This document shows, one piece after another, positions 10,358-18,582 of a DNA stretch of 64,000 bases. A model generated the notes under the pieces. It saw only the letters and a list, made by a program, of their open reading frames with translations. It did no database searches and was not told the DNA's origin. Numbering within the stretch: the stretch's first letter is position 1; each line of letters starts with the position of its first letter. Source of the stretch: Pseudonocardia broussonetiae (GTDB lineage: Bacteria > Actinomycetota > Actinomycetes > Mycobacteriales > Pseudonocardiaceae); assembly GCF_013155125.1 (NCBI RefSeq), contig NZ_CP053564.1, positions 5,215,501 through 5,279,500 of the forward strand. The letters are read 5' to 3'. Position numbers and translations under genes: made by a program.

Positions 10358-11919
10358 GCGGCGACGAGCGGGACACCAGCGGGGCCACCGCGCTCCTGCG
10401 CACCCTGCACGGCAGCGGCGTCGACGTCTGCTTCGCCAACCCCGGCACGTCGGAGATGCACTTCGTCGCCGCCCTGGACGGGGTCCCCGGGATGCGGGCG
10501 GTCCTCGCCCTGTTCGAGGGCGTGGCCACCGGCGCCGCCGACGGCTACGCCCGGATGGCCGGCCGCCCCGCGGCCACCCTGCTGCACCTGGGCCCGGGCC
10601 TGGGCAACGGGCTGGCCAACCTGCACAACGCGCGGCGGGCGCACACGCCCGTCGTCGCGGTGGTGGGCGACCACGCGCTCACCCACGCCCCGCTCGACGC
10701 CCCGCTGCAGTCCGACATCGCCGCGATCGCCGGCAGCGTCTCGGGGTGGGTGCGCCACAGCGCGTCCACCGCCGACGTGGGCGCCGACGCCGCCGACGCC
10801 GTGGCCGCCGCCCACCGCGGCCAGGTCGCCACGCTCGTGCTGCCCGCCGACGTCAGCTGGGGCGACGGCGGGCGGGTCGCGCCGCCCGCGGCCGTGCCGG
10901 ACCGGCCCGTCGCCGACCCCGGGACGCTGCGCGCCGCGGCCGACGCCCTGGCCTCCGGCGAGCCCGCCGTCCTGCTGATCGGCGGCGAGGCCACCCGCGC
11001 CGCCGGCCTCGCCGCCGCGAACCGGATCGCCGCGGCCACCGGCGCCCGGCTGCTCGCCGAGACGTTCCCGGCCCGCCTGGAGCGCGGCGCGGGCGTGGCC
11101 CCGGTCGGGCGGCTGGCCTACCTGGGCGACGCCGCGCGCCACCAGATCGGCGCCGCCCGCCACCTCGTGCTCGTGGGCACCCGCTCCCCCGTCGCCTTCT
11201 TCGGCTACCCCGGCAAGGACGGTGACCTCGTGCCCGACGGGTGCGCCGTGCACGCCGTCGTCGACGGGACGGGCGCGGCCACCGCGGCGCTGGAGGAGCT
11301 CGCGGACCTCCTCGCCCCGGGCACCACCGCCGTCACGGCTGCGGCCGCGCGCCCGGAGCTGCCCACCGGGGAGCTGACGGTGGCGAGCGCCTCGGCCGTG
11401 GTCGGCGCGCTGCTGCCCGAGGGCGCGATCGTCGTCGACGAGGCGATCACCTCCGGGCTCGGCCTGCCCGACGCCACCGCGGGCGCCCCGCGCCACGACT
11501 GGCTCACCCTCACCGGCGGCGCGATCGGCTACGGGCTCCCCGCCGCCACCGGCGCGGCCGTGGCGTGCCCGGACCGCCCGGTGTGGTGCCTGCAGGCCGA
11601 CGGCAGCGCCATGTACACGATCTCCGCGCTGTGGACCCACGCCCGCGAGGGCCTCGACATCACCACGGTCGTCTACCACAACAGCGCCTACGCGATCCTG
11701 CGCATGGAGCTGGCGGCGGTCGGCGCCACGGGCGGCCCGGCCGCGGCGGGGCTGTTCGACCTCGGGCGTCCCGAGCTCGACTTCACCGCGATCGCCCGCG
11801 GCATGGGCGTGCCCGCCGTCCGGGCCACCACGGCCGACGAGCTCGCCGACGCGCTGCGGCGGGCGGCGGCCGAGCCGGGGCCGCACCTCGTGGAGGCGAT
11901 GGTCCCCGCGCTCGTCTGA
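10354..11919 (+). CDS. ThDP-dependent enzyme of the acetolactate synthase/benzoylformate decarboxylase type
   Basis: The protein (521 residues) has the three-domain POX fold. The PYR domain carries the catalytic glutamate (LFEGVATGAADGYARM, Glu55); the C-terminal domain carries a ThDP/metal-binding motif, LQADGSAMYT near residue 413, ending in a YHNSAY segment. ADGS replaces the usual GDGS, a mild deviation. It lacks a paired regulatory subunit gene, so it is probably not the biosynthetic acetolactate synthase; a 2-oxoacid decarboxylase role is possible. Start GTG at 10354 overlaps the OsmC stop (GTGA). Confidence 0.85.
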   Translation: MSGDERDTSGATALLRTLHGSGVDVCFANPGTSEMHFVAALDGVPGMRAVLALFEGVATGAADGYARMAGRPAATLLHLGPGLGNGLANLHNARRAHTPVVAVVGDHALTHAPLDAPLQSDIAAIAGSVSGWVRHSASTADVGADAADAVAAAHRGQVATLVLPADVSWGDGGRVAPPAAVPDRPVADPGTLRAAADALASGEPAVLLIGGEATRAAGLAAANRIAAATGARLLAETFPARLERGAGVAPVGRLAYLGDAARHQIGAARHLVLVGTRSPVAFFGYPGKDGDLVPDGCAVHAVVDGTGAATAALEELADLLAPGTTAVTAAAARPELPTGELTVASASAVVGALLPEGAIVVDEAITSGLGLPDATAGAPRHDWLTLTGGAIGYGLPAATGAAVACPDRPVWCLQADGSAMYTISALWTHAREGLDITTVVYHNSAYAILRMELAAVGATGGPAAAGLFDLGRPELDFTAIARGMGVPAVRATTADELADALRRAAAEPGPHLVEAMVPALV

Positions 11920-12232
11920 CCCGGGCCGCCCGGCGACGCAACCCATCCGCCTGCGCCTGCGTCACGGAGATGCACGTGCAGATGCTCCGACGCTCTGCAC
12001 GTGCAGACTGCTCCGAACGGCGCTGCGCGCTGATGGCGCTGGTCACGCCCGTCGCGGACGGGCCACCGCTCGTCGCGGCCCACGCGCCCTTCACCGCTCT
12101 GCGACCGGCCCGGCCGGGAGGGGGCCGGGGGCCCCGGACGTACAGTGGTGGAGGCGTGACGCTGCGAGTCCGCGACCGCGCCGAGGCCCGAGGTGGGCGC
12201 TCCCACCCGCACCCGACCCCCCTGGGGGACCG
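11920..12232. other. Intergenic region with twin TGCACGTGCA palindromes
   Basis: This 313-bp gap has no convincing gene. It contains the 10-bp palindrome TGCACGTGCA at 11971-11980 and again at 11996-12005, 25 bp apart, each followed by similar bases (GATGCTCCGA / GACTGCTCCGA). A -10-like TACAGT lies at 12141-12146, about 90 bp before the MEDS-STAS gene. Confidence 0.5.
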
Positions 12233-13168
12233 ATGACCGCGCTGCAGGACGCGACCTCCGTGTCGCACGCCTGCACGGTCCCGGTGAGCGACGAGCAGCT
12301 GTGGGAGACCACGGCGGCCTACCTCGCGCAGGGCATCGCGCAGGGCGAGCGCGTCCTCTACTTCGACGACGGCGGTGCCGGCTCGCTGCTGCGGCGCTTC
12401 GACGACGACCGCGTCGCCTACCGCGCGGCGCTGCGCAGCGGCCAGTTCTCCATCGTGCCGGCGGAGGTCACCCGGGGCCTGGTGACCGGCGGCGTGAACC
12501 AGCTGCTCCAGACCCTCGACCACGTGATCACGGAGTCGGTGGAGCAGGGCTGGCCCTCGGTGCGCGTGATGGGCGACGGCAGCCACGGGGTGGAGCACGA
12601 CGGCGGCGTGGCGATGCTCGAGTACGAGTCGCGCCTGGACGAGGTGCTCGACGTCCGCCCGGGACGCATGCTCTGCACGTTCGACCGCGGCCGCTACCCC
12701 GAGGACCTCATCGAGCGGCTGCGCGCGGTGCACACCACCGAGATCCACGTCCCCGCGATCTACGACGACAGCCTGCTGCGGATCACCGCCACCGGGCCGT
12801 CGTCGGCGCGGGTGGCCGGCGAGATCGACCACAGCAACCGGCCGCGGATCCGCCGGGCGCTCGACACCGCGCTCGACGAGGCCCTGCGCTCGCACTCGTC
12901 GTCGGCGGAGGTCGCGCTCGACCTGGCGTCGCTGCGCTTCCTCGACGTCGCCGCCGCGGTGAGCCTCGTGCACGCCGCCGAGGAGTTCCCCAGCACGCAC
13001 ACCCTGGTGCTCACCGGGGTGCGCCCGGGCGTGGGGCGCCTGCTCGACCGCTGCGGCGCCCCGTTCGCCGAGCAGCTGCGCGTCGAGCCGCACCGGCCGA
13101 CCGAGGACGACGCGGCGGACACCGCGTCCGGTGATCCCGCGCACGCCGTCGCGCAGGACGCCTCGTGA
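12233..13168 (+). CDS. MEDS-domain protein with C-terminal STAS domain (anti-sigma antagonist type)
   Basis: The 311 residues fall into two parts. Residues 12-165 resemble the MEDS sensory domain of DcmR-like proteins (GERVLYFDDGG, RPGRMLCTFDRGRYPEDLIE); residues 180-290 resemble a STAS domain (ARVAGEIDHSNRPRI, VALDLASLRFLDVAAAVSLV). STAS proteins bind anti-sigma kinases and free sigma factors. The start ATG follows GGGGGACCG. The stop overlaps the GTG of the next gene, which encodes the matching MEDS-ATPase, a pair that would form one signalling unit. The ligand sensed is unknown. The phosphorylatable Ser/Thr of the STAS loop is not evident (DLASLRFLD). Confidence 0.82.
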   Translation: MTALQDATSVSHACTVPVSDEQLWETTAAYLAQGIAQGERVLYFDDGGAGSLLRRFDDDRVAYRAALRSGQFSIVPAEVTRGLVTGGVNQLLQTLDHVITESVEQGWPSVRVMGDGSHGVEHDGGVAMLEYESRLDEVLDVRPGRMLCTFDRGRYPEDLIERLRAVHTTEIHVPAIYDDSLLRITATGPSSARVAGEIDHSNRPRIRRALDTALDEALRSHSSSAEVALDLASLRFLDVAAAVSLVHAAEEFPSTHTLVLTGVRPGVGRLLDRCGAPFAEQLRVEPHRPTEDDAADTASGDPAHAVAQDAS

Positions 13169-14109
13169 GGATCACCGGAGCGCCGGCGCACACGGCCCCG
13201 CAGCTGGTGCACGCCGCGGCCTACCACTCCTCGCGCACCGACCTCCTGGCCCAGCTGGTGCCGCTGGTGGAGCACGCGCTCGTCCGGGACGAGCGGGTGG
13301 CGCTGGCCCTCCACCCGGACACCGAGGCCGCCCTGCGCACCGAGCTCGGCGCGGGCGCGCCGCTGCACGTCCTGGCCCCGCCCACCGAGGCCGGGTCCGG
13401 GCAGACCGTGGCGCTGCAGCGCGGCCGCGAGCTGCGCGAGCTCACCCGGGACGGCCCGGTCACGGTGCTCACCGAGCACCAGTCCGAGCTCGACGGCCCC
13501 GACGGCAGCTTCTGGACCGAGCTCGACGCGGCCGTCAACGTCGCGCTCGCCGAGCTCCCCGTGCGCCTCACGTGCTTCTTCCCCGAGCTGCCGCTGCACC
13601 AGTGCGTCCTGGACGGCGCCGCGGAGAACCACCCGCACGTGCTCGTCCGCGGCGGCCTGCACCCCAACACCCGCCACCGCGCGCCCCGCGAGGTCCTCAC
13701 CGCGCACCCGGTCGCCCCTCCCCTGCTGCTCGGCGTGCCCGACGTGACGGTGTCGTTCCGGTCGTGGCAGCTGCAGGACGTGCGCCGCGCGGTGCGGAGC
13801 CTCGCGGGCGCCGCGGGCTTCACCGACGACCGCACCGAGGACGTCGTGCTCGCCGTCAACGAGGTCGCCACCAACGCCGTCGAGCACGGCGGCCCGGCCG
13901 CGGAGCTGCACGTGTGGGCCACCGGGGGCGGCCTGGTGTGCGAGGTGCACGACACCGGTGCGCTCGCCGACCCGCTGCCGGGCATGGCCTCGCCGCACCC
14001 GTCGGAGCCCCGCGGGCGCGGCCTGTGGATCGCCCGCCAGCTCTGCGACCTGCTGCACGTGTGGTCCGACGACCACGGCACCCACGTGCGGGTCCGCGCC
14101 GCCCCCTGA
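13165..14109 (+). CDS. MEDS-domain protein with HATPase anti-sigma factor domain
   Basis: The product has 314 residues. The N-terminal half is a second MEDS-like domain (ERVALALHPDTEAALR, VRLTCFFPELPLHQ); the C-terminal 120 residues form an SpoIIAB/RsbW-type GHKL ATPase with N box NEVATNAVEHGG, a G1-like VCEVHDTG and G2 GRGLWIARQL. It begins with GTG overlapping the previous stop. Together with the STAS protein it makes a partner-switch pair sharing the same sensor domain type; no sigma factor is adjacent, but a SigB/SigF-type sigma gene lies at 51904. Confidence 0.85.
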   Translation: MRITGAPAHTAPQLVHAAAYHSSRTDLLAQLVPLVEHALVRDERVALALHPDTEAALRTELGAGAPLHVLAPPTEAGSGQTVALQRGRELRELTRDGPVTVLTEHQSELDGPDGSFWTELDAAVNVALAELPVRLTCFFPELPLHQCVLDGAAENHPHVLVRGGLHPNTRHRAPREVLTAHPVAPPLLLGVPDVTVSFRSWQLQDVRRAVRSLAGAAGFTDDRTEDVVLAVNEVATNAVEHGGPAAELHVWATGGGLVCEVHDTGALADPLPGMASPHPSEPRGRGLWIARQLCDLLHVWSDDHGTHVRVRAAP

Positions 14110-14274
14110 GCTATGATCCTCGCGATCGTCACCCGTCCGGCCGCACGCGCGCCGGCAACTGTGACGAAGCAGCCCCTTGGCAAGTGGTCGTCGCCGGAGA
14201 ACACTTCTCTGCGGACTCGGCGCCATACGGCTGCAGACGGGTCATCATCGGCACCACCACAGACCGGGACAGCC

Positions 14275-15135
14275 ATGCCTGAGGATCAGCGACGATCTCG
14301 CACGATGCCGGCCGGAACGAGCGCGCCCCACCGGGTCACCGTTCTCGGCTCCTTCACCCTCCACGTGCACCACGCTCCGGTGCCCCTCGGCGTCGACGCG
14401 CGCCGCGTGGTCGCCTACCTCGCGGTGCACCCGCGTCCGCAGCGGCGGGCCGCGCTCGCCGTCGACCTGTGGCCGGGCGTCCCTGTTGCGGCCGCGATGC
14501 GGCTGCTCGACGACGCGGTGCTCGCGGTCGACGTACCCGGGCTGCTGGTCACCGACGCCGACGGGGCACTGTCGCTGGGGCCCGACGTCGAGGTCGACCT
14601 GGCCGGCGCCATGGCGCTGCTGCGCACGCTGCCCGACGTCCCCGCCGCCGAGGACCCCGACCTCGCGCTGCTCGCCGCCGACATCCTGCCCGGCTGGACG
14701 GCCGCGTGGCTCGTCGTCGAGCGCGAGCGGTTCCGCCAGCTCCGCCTGCACGCCACCGAGGAGCGCAGCCTGCGCCTCACCGCCGCCGCCCGGTACGACG
14801 AGGCCGTCGCGCTCGCGCAGCAGGCCGTGCACGCCGCGCCCAGCCGCGAGTCCGCCCGCCGCGCCCTCATCGAGGCGCACCTGGCGCAGGGCAACATCGC
14901 CGCCGCCGTCGCCGAGTACGACGAGTACCAGGAGCTCCTGCGCTCCAGCGTCGGCGCCGCGCCCGCGTTCGCCCTCGACGCCCTGATGCCGCCCAGCCCG
15001 GCGTGGCCCGTCATGCGCGCCCGCTCGGTGATGCCGCGTTCCGCGGTGCAGCTGCCGGGCCTGCGCTCGGTGCGCGCCTCGGGTTCCACCCGCCGCCTCG
15101 TCGCGGGCGGATCGGTCCCCGGCACCTTCCGCTAG
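14275..15135 (+). CDS. BTAD-domain protein (SARP-like, no ATPase)
   Basis: The 286-residue protein opens with an OmpR-like winged helix (VLGSFTLHVHHAPVPLGVDA, RRVVAYLAVHPRPQRR) and continues with a bacterial transcriptional activator TPR domain (YDEAVALAQQAVHAAP, ALIEAHLAQGNIAAAVAEYD), ending in a Ser/Arg-rich tail. ATG at 14275 follows GACCGGGACAGCC; a second in-frame ATG at 14305 has no ribosome site. A 165-nt upstream stretch contains TATGAT at 14112-14117, so a long leader is possible. It stands between two anti-sigma type ATPase genes and could be an output regulator of that block. Confidence 0.82.
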   Translation: MPEDQRRSRTMPAGTSAPHRVTVLGSFTLHVHHAPVPLGVDARRVVAYLAVHPRPQRRAALAVDLWPGVPVAAAMRLLDDAVLAVDVPGLLVTDADGALSLGPDVEVDLAGAMALLRTLPDVPAAEDPDLALLAADILPGWTAAWLVVERERFRQLRLHATEERSLRLTAAARYDEAVALAQQAVHAAPSRESARRALIEAHLAQGNIAAAVAEYDEYQELLRSSVGAAPAFALDALMPPSPAWPVMRARSVMPRSAVQLPGLRSVRASGSTRRLVAGGSVPGTFR

Positions 15136-15147
15136 ACCGCAGGCGTC

Positions 15148-15573
15148 TCACCCGGGGTACCGGATCTCGAAGCACACCTCGGTGCCCCCGGACGACGGCA
15201 GCACCCGCACCTGCTGCGCGAGCCGCTCGATCATGAGCAGGCCGCGCCCGCGGTAGCCGGTGGCGGCCGGCGCGGTGCGCCACGTGCCGTGGTCGGTCAC
15301 GCGCACCACGACGGCCACGGGTGGTTCGTCGCGCACCGCGACGTCGACCTCGACCGTGCCCGCCCCGCCGGAGCCGTAGGCGTGCTCCACGCCGTTCGCG
15401 ACGGCCTCGCCCACGGCGAGCTGCAGGTCCATCGTCACGTCCTCGGGGACCCCGGAGCGTCGCGCCCACCCGGCGATGTGGCGGCGGATGCGCCCGAGCT
15501 CGACGGGGTCGGCCCGGTGCCGCAGTCGGAGCCGGGGCGTCCCGCCGTGGCTCAGTGTGCGACCGTCGTTCAC
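15148..15573 (-). CDS. HATPase_c anti-sigma/regulatory ATPase
   Basis: This 141-residue single-domain GHKL ATPase is of the RsbW/SpoIIAB type: N box VGEAVANGVEHAYG, G1 RVTDHGTWRT, G2 GRGLLMIERL, ending with the strand GGTEVCFEIRYPG. The start is GTG at 15573 with a GGGGAG site immediately upstream. It converges on the BTAD gene. Family members phosphorylate STAS antagonists and bind sigma factors; the MEDS-STAS protein 2 kb away is one possible partner. Confidence 0.88.
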   Translation of the reverse strand: MNDGRTLSHGGTPRLRLRHRADPVELGRIRRHIAGWARRSGVPEDVTMDLQLAVGEAVANGVEHAYGSGGAGTVEVDVAVRDEPPVAVVVRVTDHGTWRTAPAATGYRGRGLLMIERLAQQVRVLPSSGGTEVCFEIRYPG

Positions 15574-15649
15574 GCTCCCCGGTTGCCCCGGCCCCCGGCC
15601 CGGCAAACGCGTGCGGGCAGCGGGCGGGAGGACGTGCGTCACAACGGGT

Positions 15650-15675
15650 GTGTCACGGCCGCCCCGTACGGGTAC
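15650..15675 (+). promoter_or_regulatory. Candidate SigB/SigF-type promoter of the DUF4235-ChaB operon
   Basis: GTGTCA (15650-15655), a 14-nt spacer and GGGTAC (15670-15675) approximate the GTTT-N14/15-GGGTA class recognised by SigB/SigF sigma factors. The ATG of the first small gene lies 8 nt after the -10. The -35 is weak. Confidence 0.45.
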
Positions 15676-15683
15676 ACGCCGAC

Positions 15684-15896
15684 ATGCACGGACCAGAGGA
15701 CGACGTCCCCAACGACCCCGCCCTCGCGAACGCCCGCGAGACCGGCGGCCGCGAGAACGACTCGACGGAACCCGAGGAGACCCCGGACACCACCAGCACG
15801 ACCGGGACGGGCCCCAACCAGGAGTTCGTCGGCCGCGTGGCCGGCGACGACCCCGCGTACGCGGAGGAGACCGGCGCCGAGAGGCGGGCGCAGTGA
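15684..15896 (+). CDS. Small acidic hydrophilic protein
   Basis: The 70-residue protein is highly charged and predicted disordered (rich in Asp, Glu, Thr, Gly, Asn; TEPEETPDTTSTTGTGPNQE). No family is recognised. The stop overlaps the GTG of the DUF4235 gene, so it is the first gene of a three-gene operon with DUF4235 and ChaB. Small acidic disordered proteins of this type are common in actinobacterial general stress operons, and the GGGTA-type promoter upstream fits. Confidence 0.65.
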   Translation: MHGPEDDVPNDPALANARETGGRENDSTEPEETPDTTSTTGTGPNQEFVGRVAGDDPAYAEETGAERRAQ

Positions 15897-16201
15897 GCCG
15901 CCGCGGTGACGGGAACGAGCTGAGCACGCTCGGCAAGATCGCCTACAAGCCGTTCGGCCTGGTGTTCGGCGTGCTCGGCGGCATGATCGCCAGCTGGGTG
16001 TTCGGCCTGGTGTGGAAGCGGGTGTCCGACGAGGACGACACCCCCCAGCCCCTGTCGGACCAGTACAGCACCCGCGAGGTCCTGCTGGCCGCGACCATCC
16101 AGGGCGCGGTGTTCGGGCTGATCAAGACCGCGGTCGACCGCTACGGCATGAAGGGTGTGCGGCGCTTCCTCGACGCGCCGGCGCGCCGCACGGAGGTGTA
16201 G
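15893..16201 (+). CDS. DUF4235 domain membrane protein
   Basis: The 102-residue protein has one clear membrane segment after a short basic N-terminus (KPFGLVFGVLGGMIASWVFG), the conserved WKRVSDEDDTP and a second hydrophobic stretch (LLAATIQGAVFGLIKTAVDRYG), matching DUF4235. The function is unknown. The start is GTG, overlapping the preceding stop; the ChaB gene follows 3 bp after the stop. Confidence 0.85.
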   Translation: MSRRGDGNELSTLGKIAYKPFGLVFGVLGGMIASWVFGLVWKRVSDEDDTPQPLSDQYSTREVLLAATIQGAVFGLIKTAVDRYGMKGVRRFLDAPARRTEV

Positions 16202-16204
16202 GCG

Positions 16205-16630
16205 GTGCCCCCCGAGAAGGCTCCCTCCGGCAAGGAGGCCCTGCCGAGCACGGTCGAGCGCTCCGACGACAAGGCCGAGCGGACGTGGGAGAAGACCTAC
16301 GAGTCCGCGATGGAGACCTACGACGGGGACGGCGCCCGTGCCCGGCGCACGGCGTTCGCGGCGCTCAAGCACACGCACGAGAAGGTGGGCGACCACTGGG
16401 AGCCCAAGGACGAGTACGGCCCGTCCGACGAGCAGGCCGCCCGCGGCGGTGCCGACTCCGACCTGCCGACGGCGGGCGGGGTCGACGCCAACGCCACGAA
16501 GGAGCACCTGATGGACCTGGCCCGGCGCCTGGACGTGCCCGGCCGCTCGTCCATGAAGAAGGACGAGCTCGTGGAGGCGGTGCGCAAGGCCAGCAACCGG
16601 GAGACGGCCAAGGCGCGCAAGAAGGACTGA
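16205..16630 (+). CDS. ChaB-domain protein with C-terminal SAP/Rho-N-like helix pair
   Basis: Of the 141 residues, 1-75 fit the ChaB domain (LPSTVERSDDKAERTWEKTY, ARRTAFAALKHTHEKVGDHW). Residues 98-130 form a small helical DNA/RNA-binding motif of Rho-N/SAP type (TKEHLMDLARRLDVPGRSSM then KKDELVEAVRKAS). Actinobacterial ChaB-SAP proteins often sit in stress-induced operons with DUF4235; their biochemical role is uncertain. The start is GTG directly after the DUF4235 stop. The operon ends at the strong hairpin at 16635. Confidence 0.82.
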   Translation: MPPEKAPSGKEALPSTVERSDDKAERTWEKTYESAMETYDGDGARARRTAFAALKHTHEKVGDHWEPKDEYGPSDEQAARGGADSDLPTAGGVDANATKEHLMDLARRLDVPGRSSMKKDELVEAVRKASNRETAKARKKD

Positions 16631-16634
16631 CCGA

Positions 16635-16679
16635 CACGACGGAGGGCCGGTGCGCGTGCCGCACCGGCCCTCCGTCGTG
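16635..16679. terminator. Strong bidirectional hairpin terminator
   Basis: A perfect 20-bp stem (arms 16635-16654 and 16660-16679) with loop CGTGC lies between the convergent ChaB and enoyl-CoA hydratase genes and can serve both. Confidence 0.85.
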
Positions 16680-16693
16680 CGTGGTGGGTGGGC

Positions 16694-17464
16694 TCAGCCC
16701 CGGTGGAAGTCCGGCGGCCGCTTCTCGGTGAACGCCGCCAGCCCCTCGGCGCCCTCGGGTCCGGCGGCGCTCGCCGAGATCGCCGCGGCCTCGGCGGCGA
16801 GCTGGTCGGCCAGCGGCAGGTCCGCCGACGACCCGAGCAGCGTCTTGATCCGGCCCAGCGCGACCGTCGGCCCGTGGGCCAGGCGGTGCGCGGTGTGCTC
16901 GGCCTCGGCCCGCACCTCGCCGTCGTCGACGACGGAGGCGAGGATGCCCAGCTCCAGCGCGGTCGCGGCGTCGAGGGCGCGGTCGGTGAGCAGGATGTGC
17001 CGGGCCCGGCCGGCGCCGACGATCCGCGGCAGCGTCCAGGTCATGCCGCCGTCCGGGGAGAACCCGATGCCGGGGTAGGCGGGGCGCAGCTTCGTGGAGC
17101 GGCCGCCGACGGCGAGGTCGGCGGCGCACACGATGCTCATGCCCGCCCCGGCCGCCCAGCCCGGCACCGCCGCGACGACGGGCACCGGCGACTCCACGAG
17201 CGCCCGCAGGAACACGTGGAAGGACTCGGCCAGCGAGCGGACGTAGCTCCCGCGGTCCTGCGCACCCGCGAAGGCGCGCACGTCGCCGCCGGTGCAGAAG
17301 CTGTCGCCCTCGGAGACGAGCAGCACCGCGCCGGTGGTCGCCGGGTCGAGCGCGGCCAGGGCCTCGGCGATGACCGGCAGCGCCTCGCCGTCGAGCGTGC
17401 CGTGGCGCCCCCGCGCGACGCGGGCGCGCAGCACCCGCCCGTCGTGCTCGACCGCATCGCTCAT
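16694..17464 (-). CDS. Enoyl-CoA hydratase/isomerase family protein
   Basis: The 256-residue crotonase-fold protein has the oxyanion-hole segments [13 protein letters not shown] and [15 protein letters not shown]. The position after [15 protein letters not shown] carries Asp where classical hydratases have the second Glu, so the reaction may be isomerisation or another crotonase chemistry rather than hydration. The ATG overlaps the fgd stop (ATGA), so it is the second gene of a two-gene operon with the F420-dependent dehydrogenase. The C-terminus [12 protein letters not shown] is typical. Confidence 0.87.
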   Translation of the reverse strand: MSDAVEHDGRVLRARVARGRHGTLDGEALPVIAEALAALDPATTGAVLLVSEGDSFCTGGDVRAFAGAQDRGSYVRSLAESFHVFLRALVESPVPVVAAVPGWAAGAGMSIVCAADLAVGGRSTKLRPAYPGIGFSPDGGMTWTLPRIVGAGRARHILLTDRALDAATALELGILASVVDDGEVRAEAEHTAHRLAHGPTVALGRIKTLLGSSADLPLADQLAAEAAAISASAAGPEGAEGLAAFTEKRPPDFHRG

Positions 17465-18483
17465 CCCAGCTCCCGCAGCCGCGGCAGCACGTCCTCGGAG
17501 AACTGGGTGAGGAAGCGCTCCTGGTCGTGGCCGGGACCGTGGAACACCAGGTGGTTGAGCCCGGCGTCGATGTAGGGCTGGATCTGCGCGACGGCGTCGT
17601 CGGGGTCGGAGGCGACGATCCAGCGCTTCGCGACCTGCTCGATCGGCAGCTCGTCGGCCAGGCGCTCCATCTCCACCGAGGAGTCGACGCTGTGCTTCTG
17701 CTCGGGCGTGAGCGACAGCGGCGCCCAGAACCGGCAGTTCTCCAGCGCCTTGTCGGGGTCGCGGTCGTAGGACATCTTGACCTCGATCATGCGGTCGACC
17801 GAGCCGGGCTTCTTCTCCCCGGCCTCCTCGCCCTCGGCGACGGCCGGCAGCAGCTTCTCGGTGTAGAGCTCCATGCCCTTGCCCGAGGTGCAGATGAAGC
17901 CGTCGCCCGCGCGGCCCGCGTACTTCGCCATCTGCGGGCCACCGGCGGCGATGTACACCGGCACCGGCTGCTCGGGGCGGTCGTAGATCGTGGCGTCGAC
18001 GGTGCGGTAGTACTCGCCCTCGAACGACACCGGCTCGTCGGACGTCCACAGCTCGCGCATCAGGCGGACGGCCTCGCGCAGCCGGGCGTAGCGCTCCTTG
18101 AACTCGGGCCACTCGCGCCCGGACACCGCGATCTCGTTGAGCGCCTCGCCCGTGCCGACGCCCAGCATCACCCGCCCCGGGTAGAGCAGGCCCAGCGTGG
18201 CGAACGTCTGCGCCAGCACCGCGGGGTTGTAGCGGAACGTCGGCGTCAGCACCGAGGTGCCCAGCTGGATGCGCGAGGTGCGCTCCCCCACCGCGGCGAG
18301 CCAGCTCAGCGCGAACGGCGCGTGGCCGCCCTCGTGGCGCCAGGGCAGGAAGTGGTCCGACACCGCCGCGCTGTCGAGTCCGACCTCCTCGGCCCGCACG
18401 GCGTACTCCACCAGCTCGCGCGGGGCGAACTGCTCCGCCGACGCCTTGTAGCCGATCCTCAACGACCCGGACCTCAACGACAC
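17461..18483 (-). CDS. fgd: F420-dependent glucose-6-phosphate dehydrogenase
   Basis: This 340-residue luciferase-like protein closely follows mycobacterial FGD1: [92 protein letters not shown] and [14 protein letters not shown]. These include the His-Trp active-site region and the basic residues that hold the substrate phosphate. It oxidises glucose 6-phosphate to 6-phosphogluconolactone and makes F420H2 for F420-dependent reductases. GTG at 18483 follows GGAGCAGCCACA. It implies that the organism makes coenzyme F420. Confidence 0.96.
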   Translation of the reverse strand: MSLRSGSLRIGYKASAEQFAPRELVEYAVRAEEVGLDSAAVSDHFLPWRHEGGHAPFALSWLAAVGERTSRIQLGTSVLTPTFRYNPAVLAQTFATLGLLYPGRVMLGVGTGEALNEIAVSGREWPEFKERYARLREAVRLMRELWTSDEPVSFEGEYYRTVDATIYDRPEQPVPVYIAAGGPQMAKYAGRAGDGFICTSGKGMELYTEKLLPAVAEGEEAGEKKPGSVDRMIEVKMSYDRDPDKALENCRFWAPLSLTPEQKHSVDSSVEMERLADELPIEQVAKRWIVASDPDDAVAQIQPYIDAGLNHLVFHGPGHDQERFLTQFSEDVLPRLRELG

Positions 18484-18582
18484 TGTGGCTGCTCCTTCTC
18501 GCGGTGACCGGACCTCACCCTTCTACAGCACGTCCGAACTCGCATGCGCCCCGGGCGATCTCGACCTACCGTCGGAGGAGCC

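Noticed and set aside
10354-11919. Calling the ThDP enzyme acetolactate synthase IlvB
   Set aside because: No IlvN-type subunit nearby and the ThDP motif differs (ADGS), so only the general class is supported.
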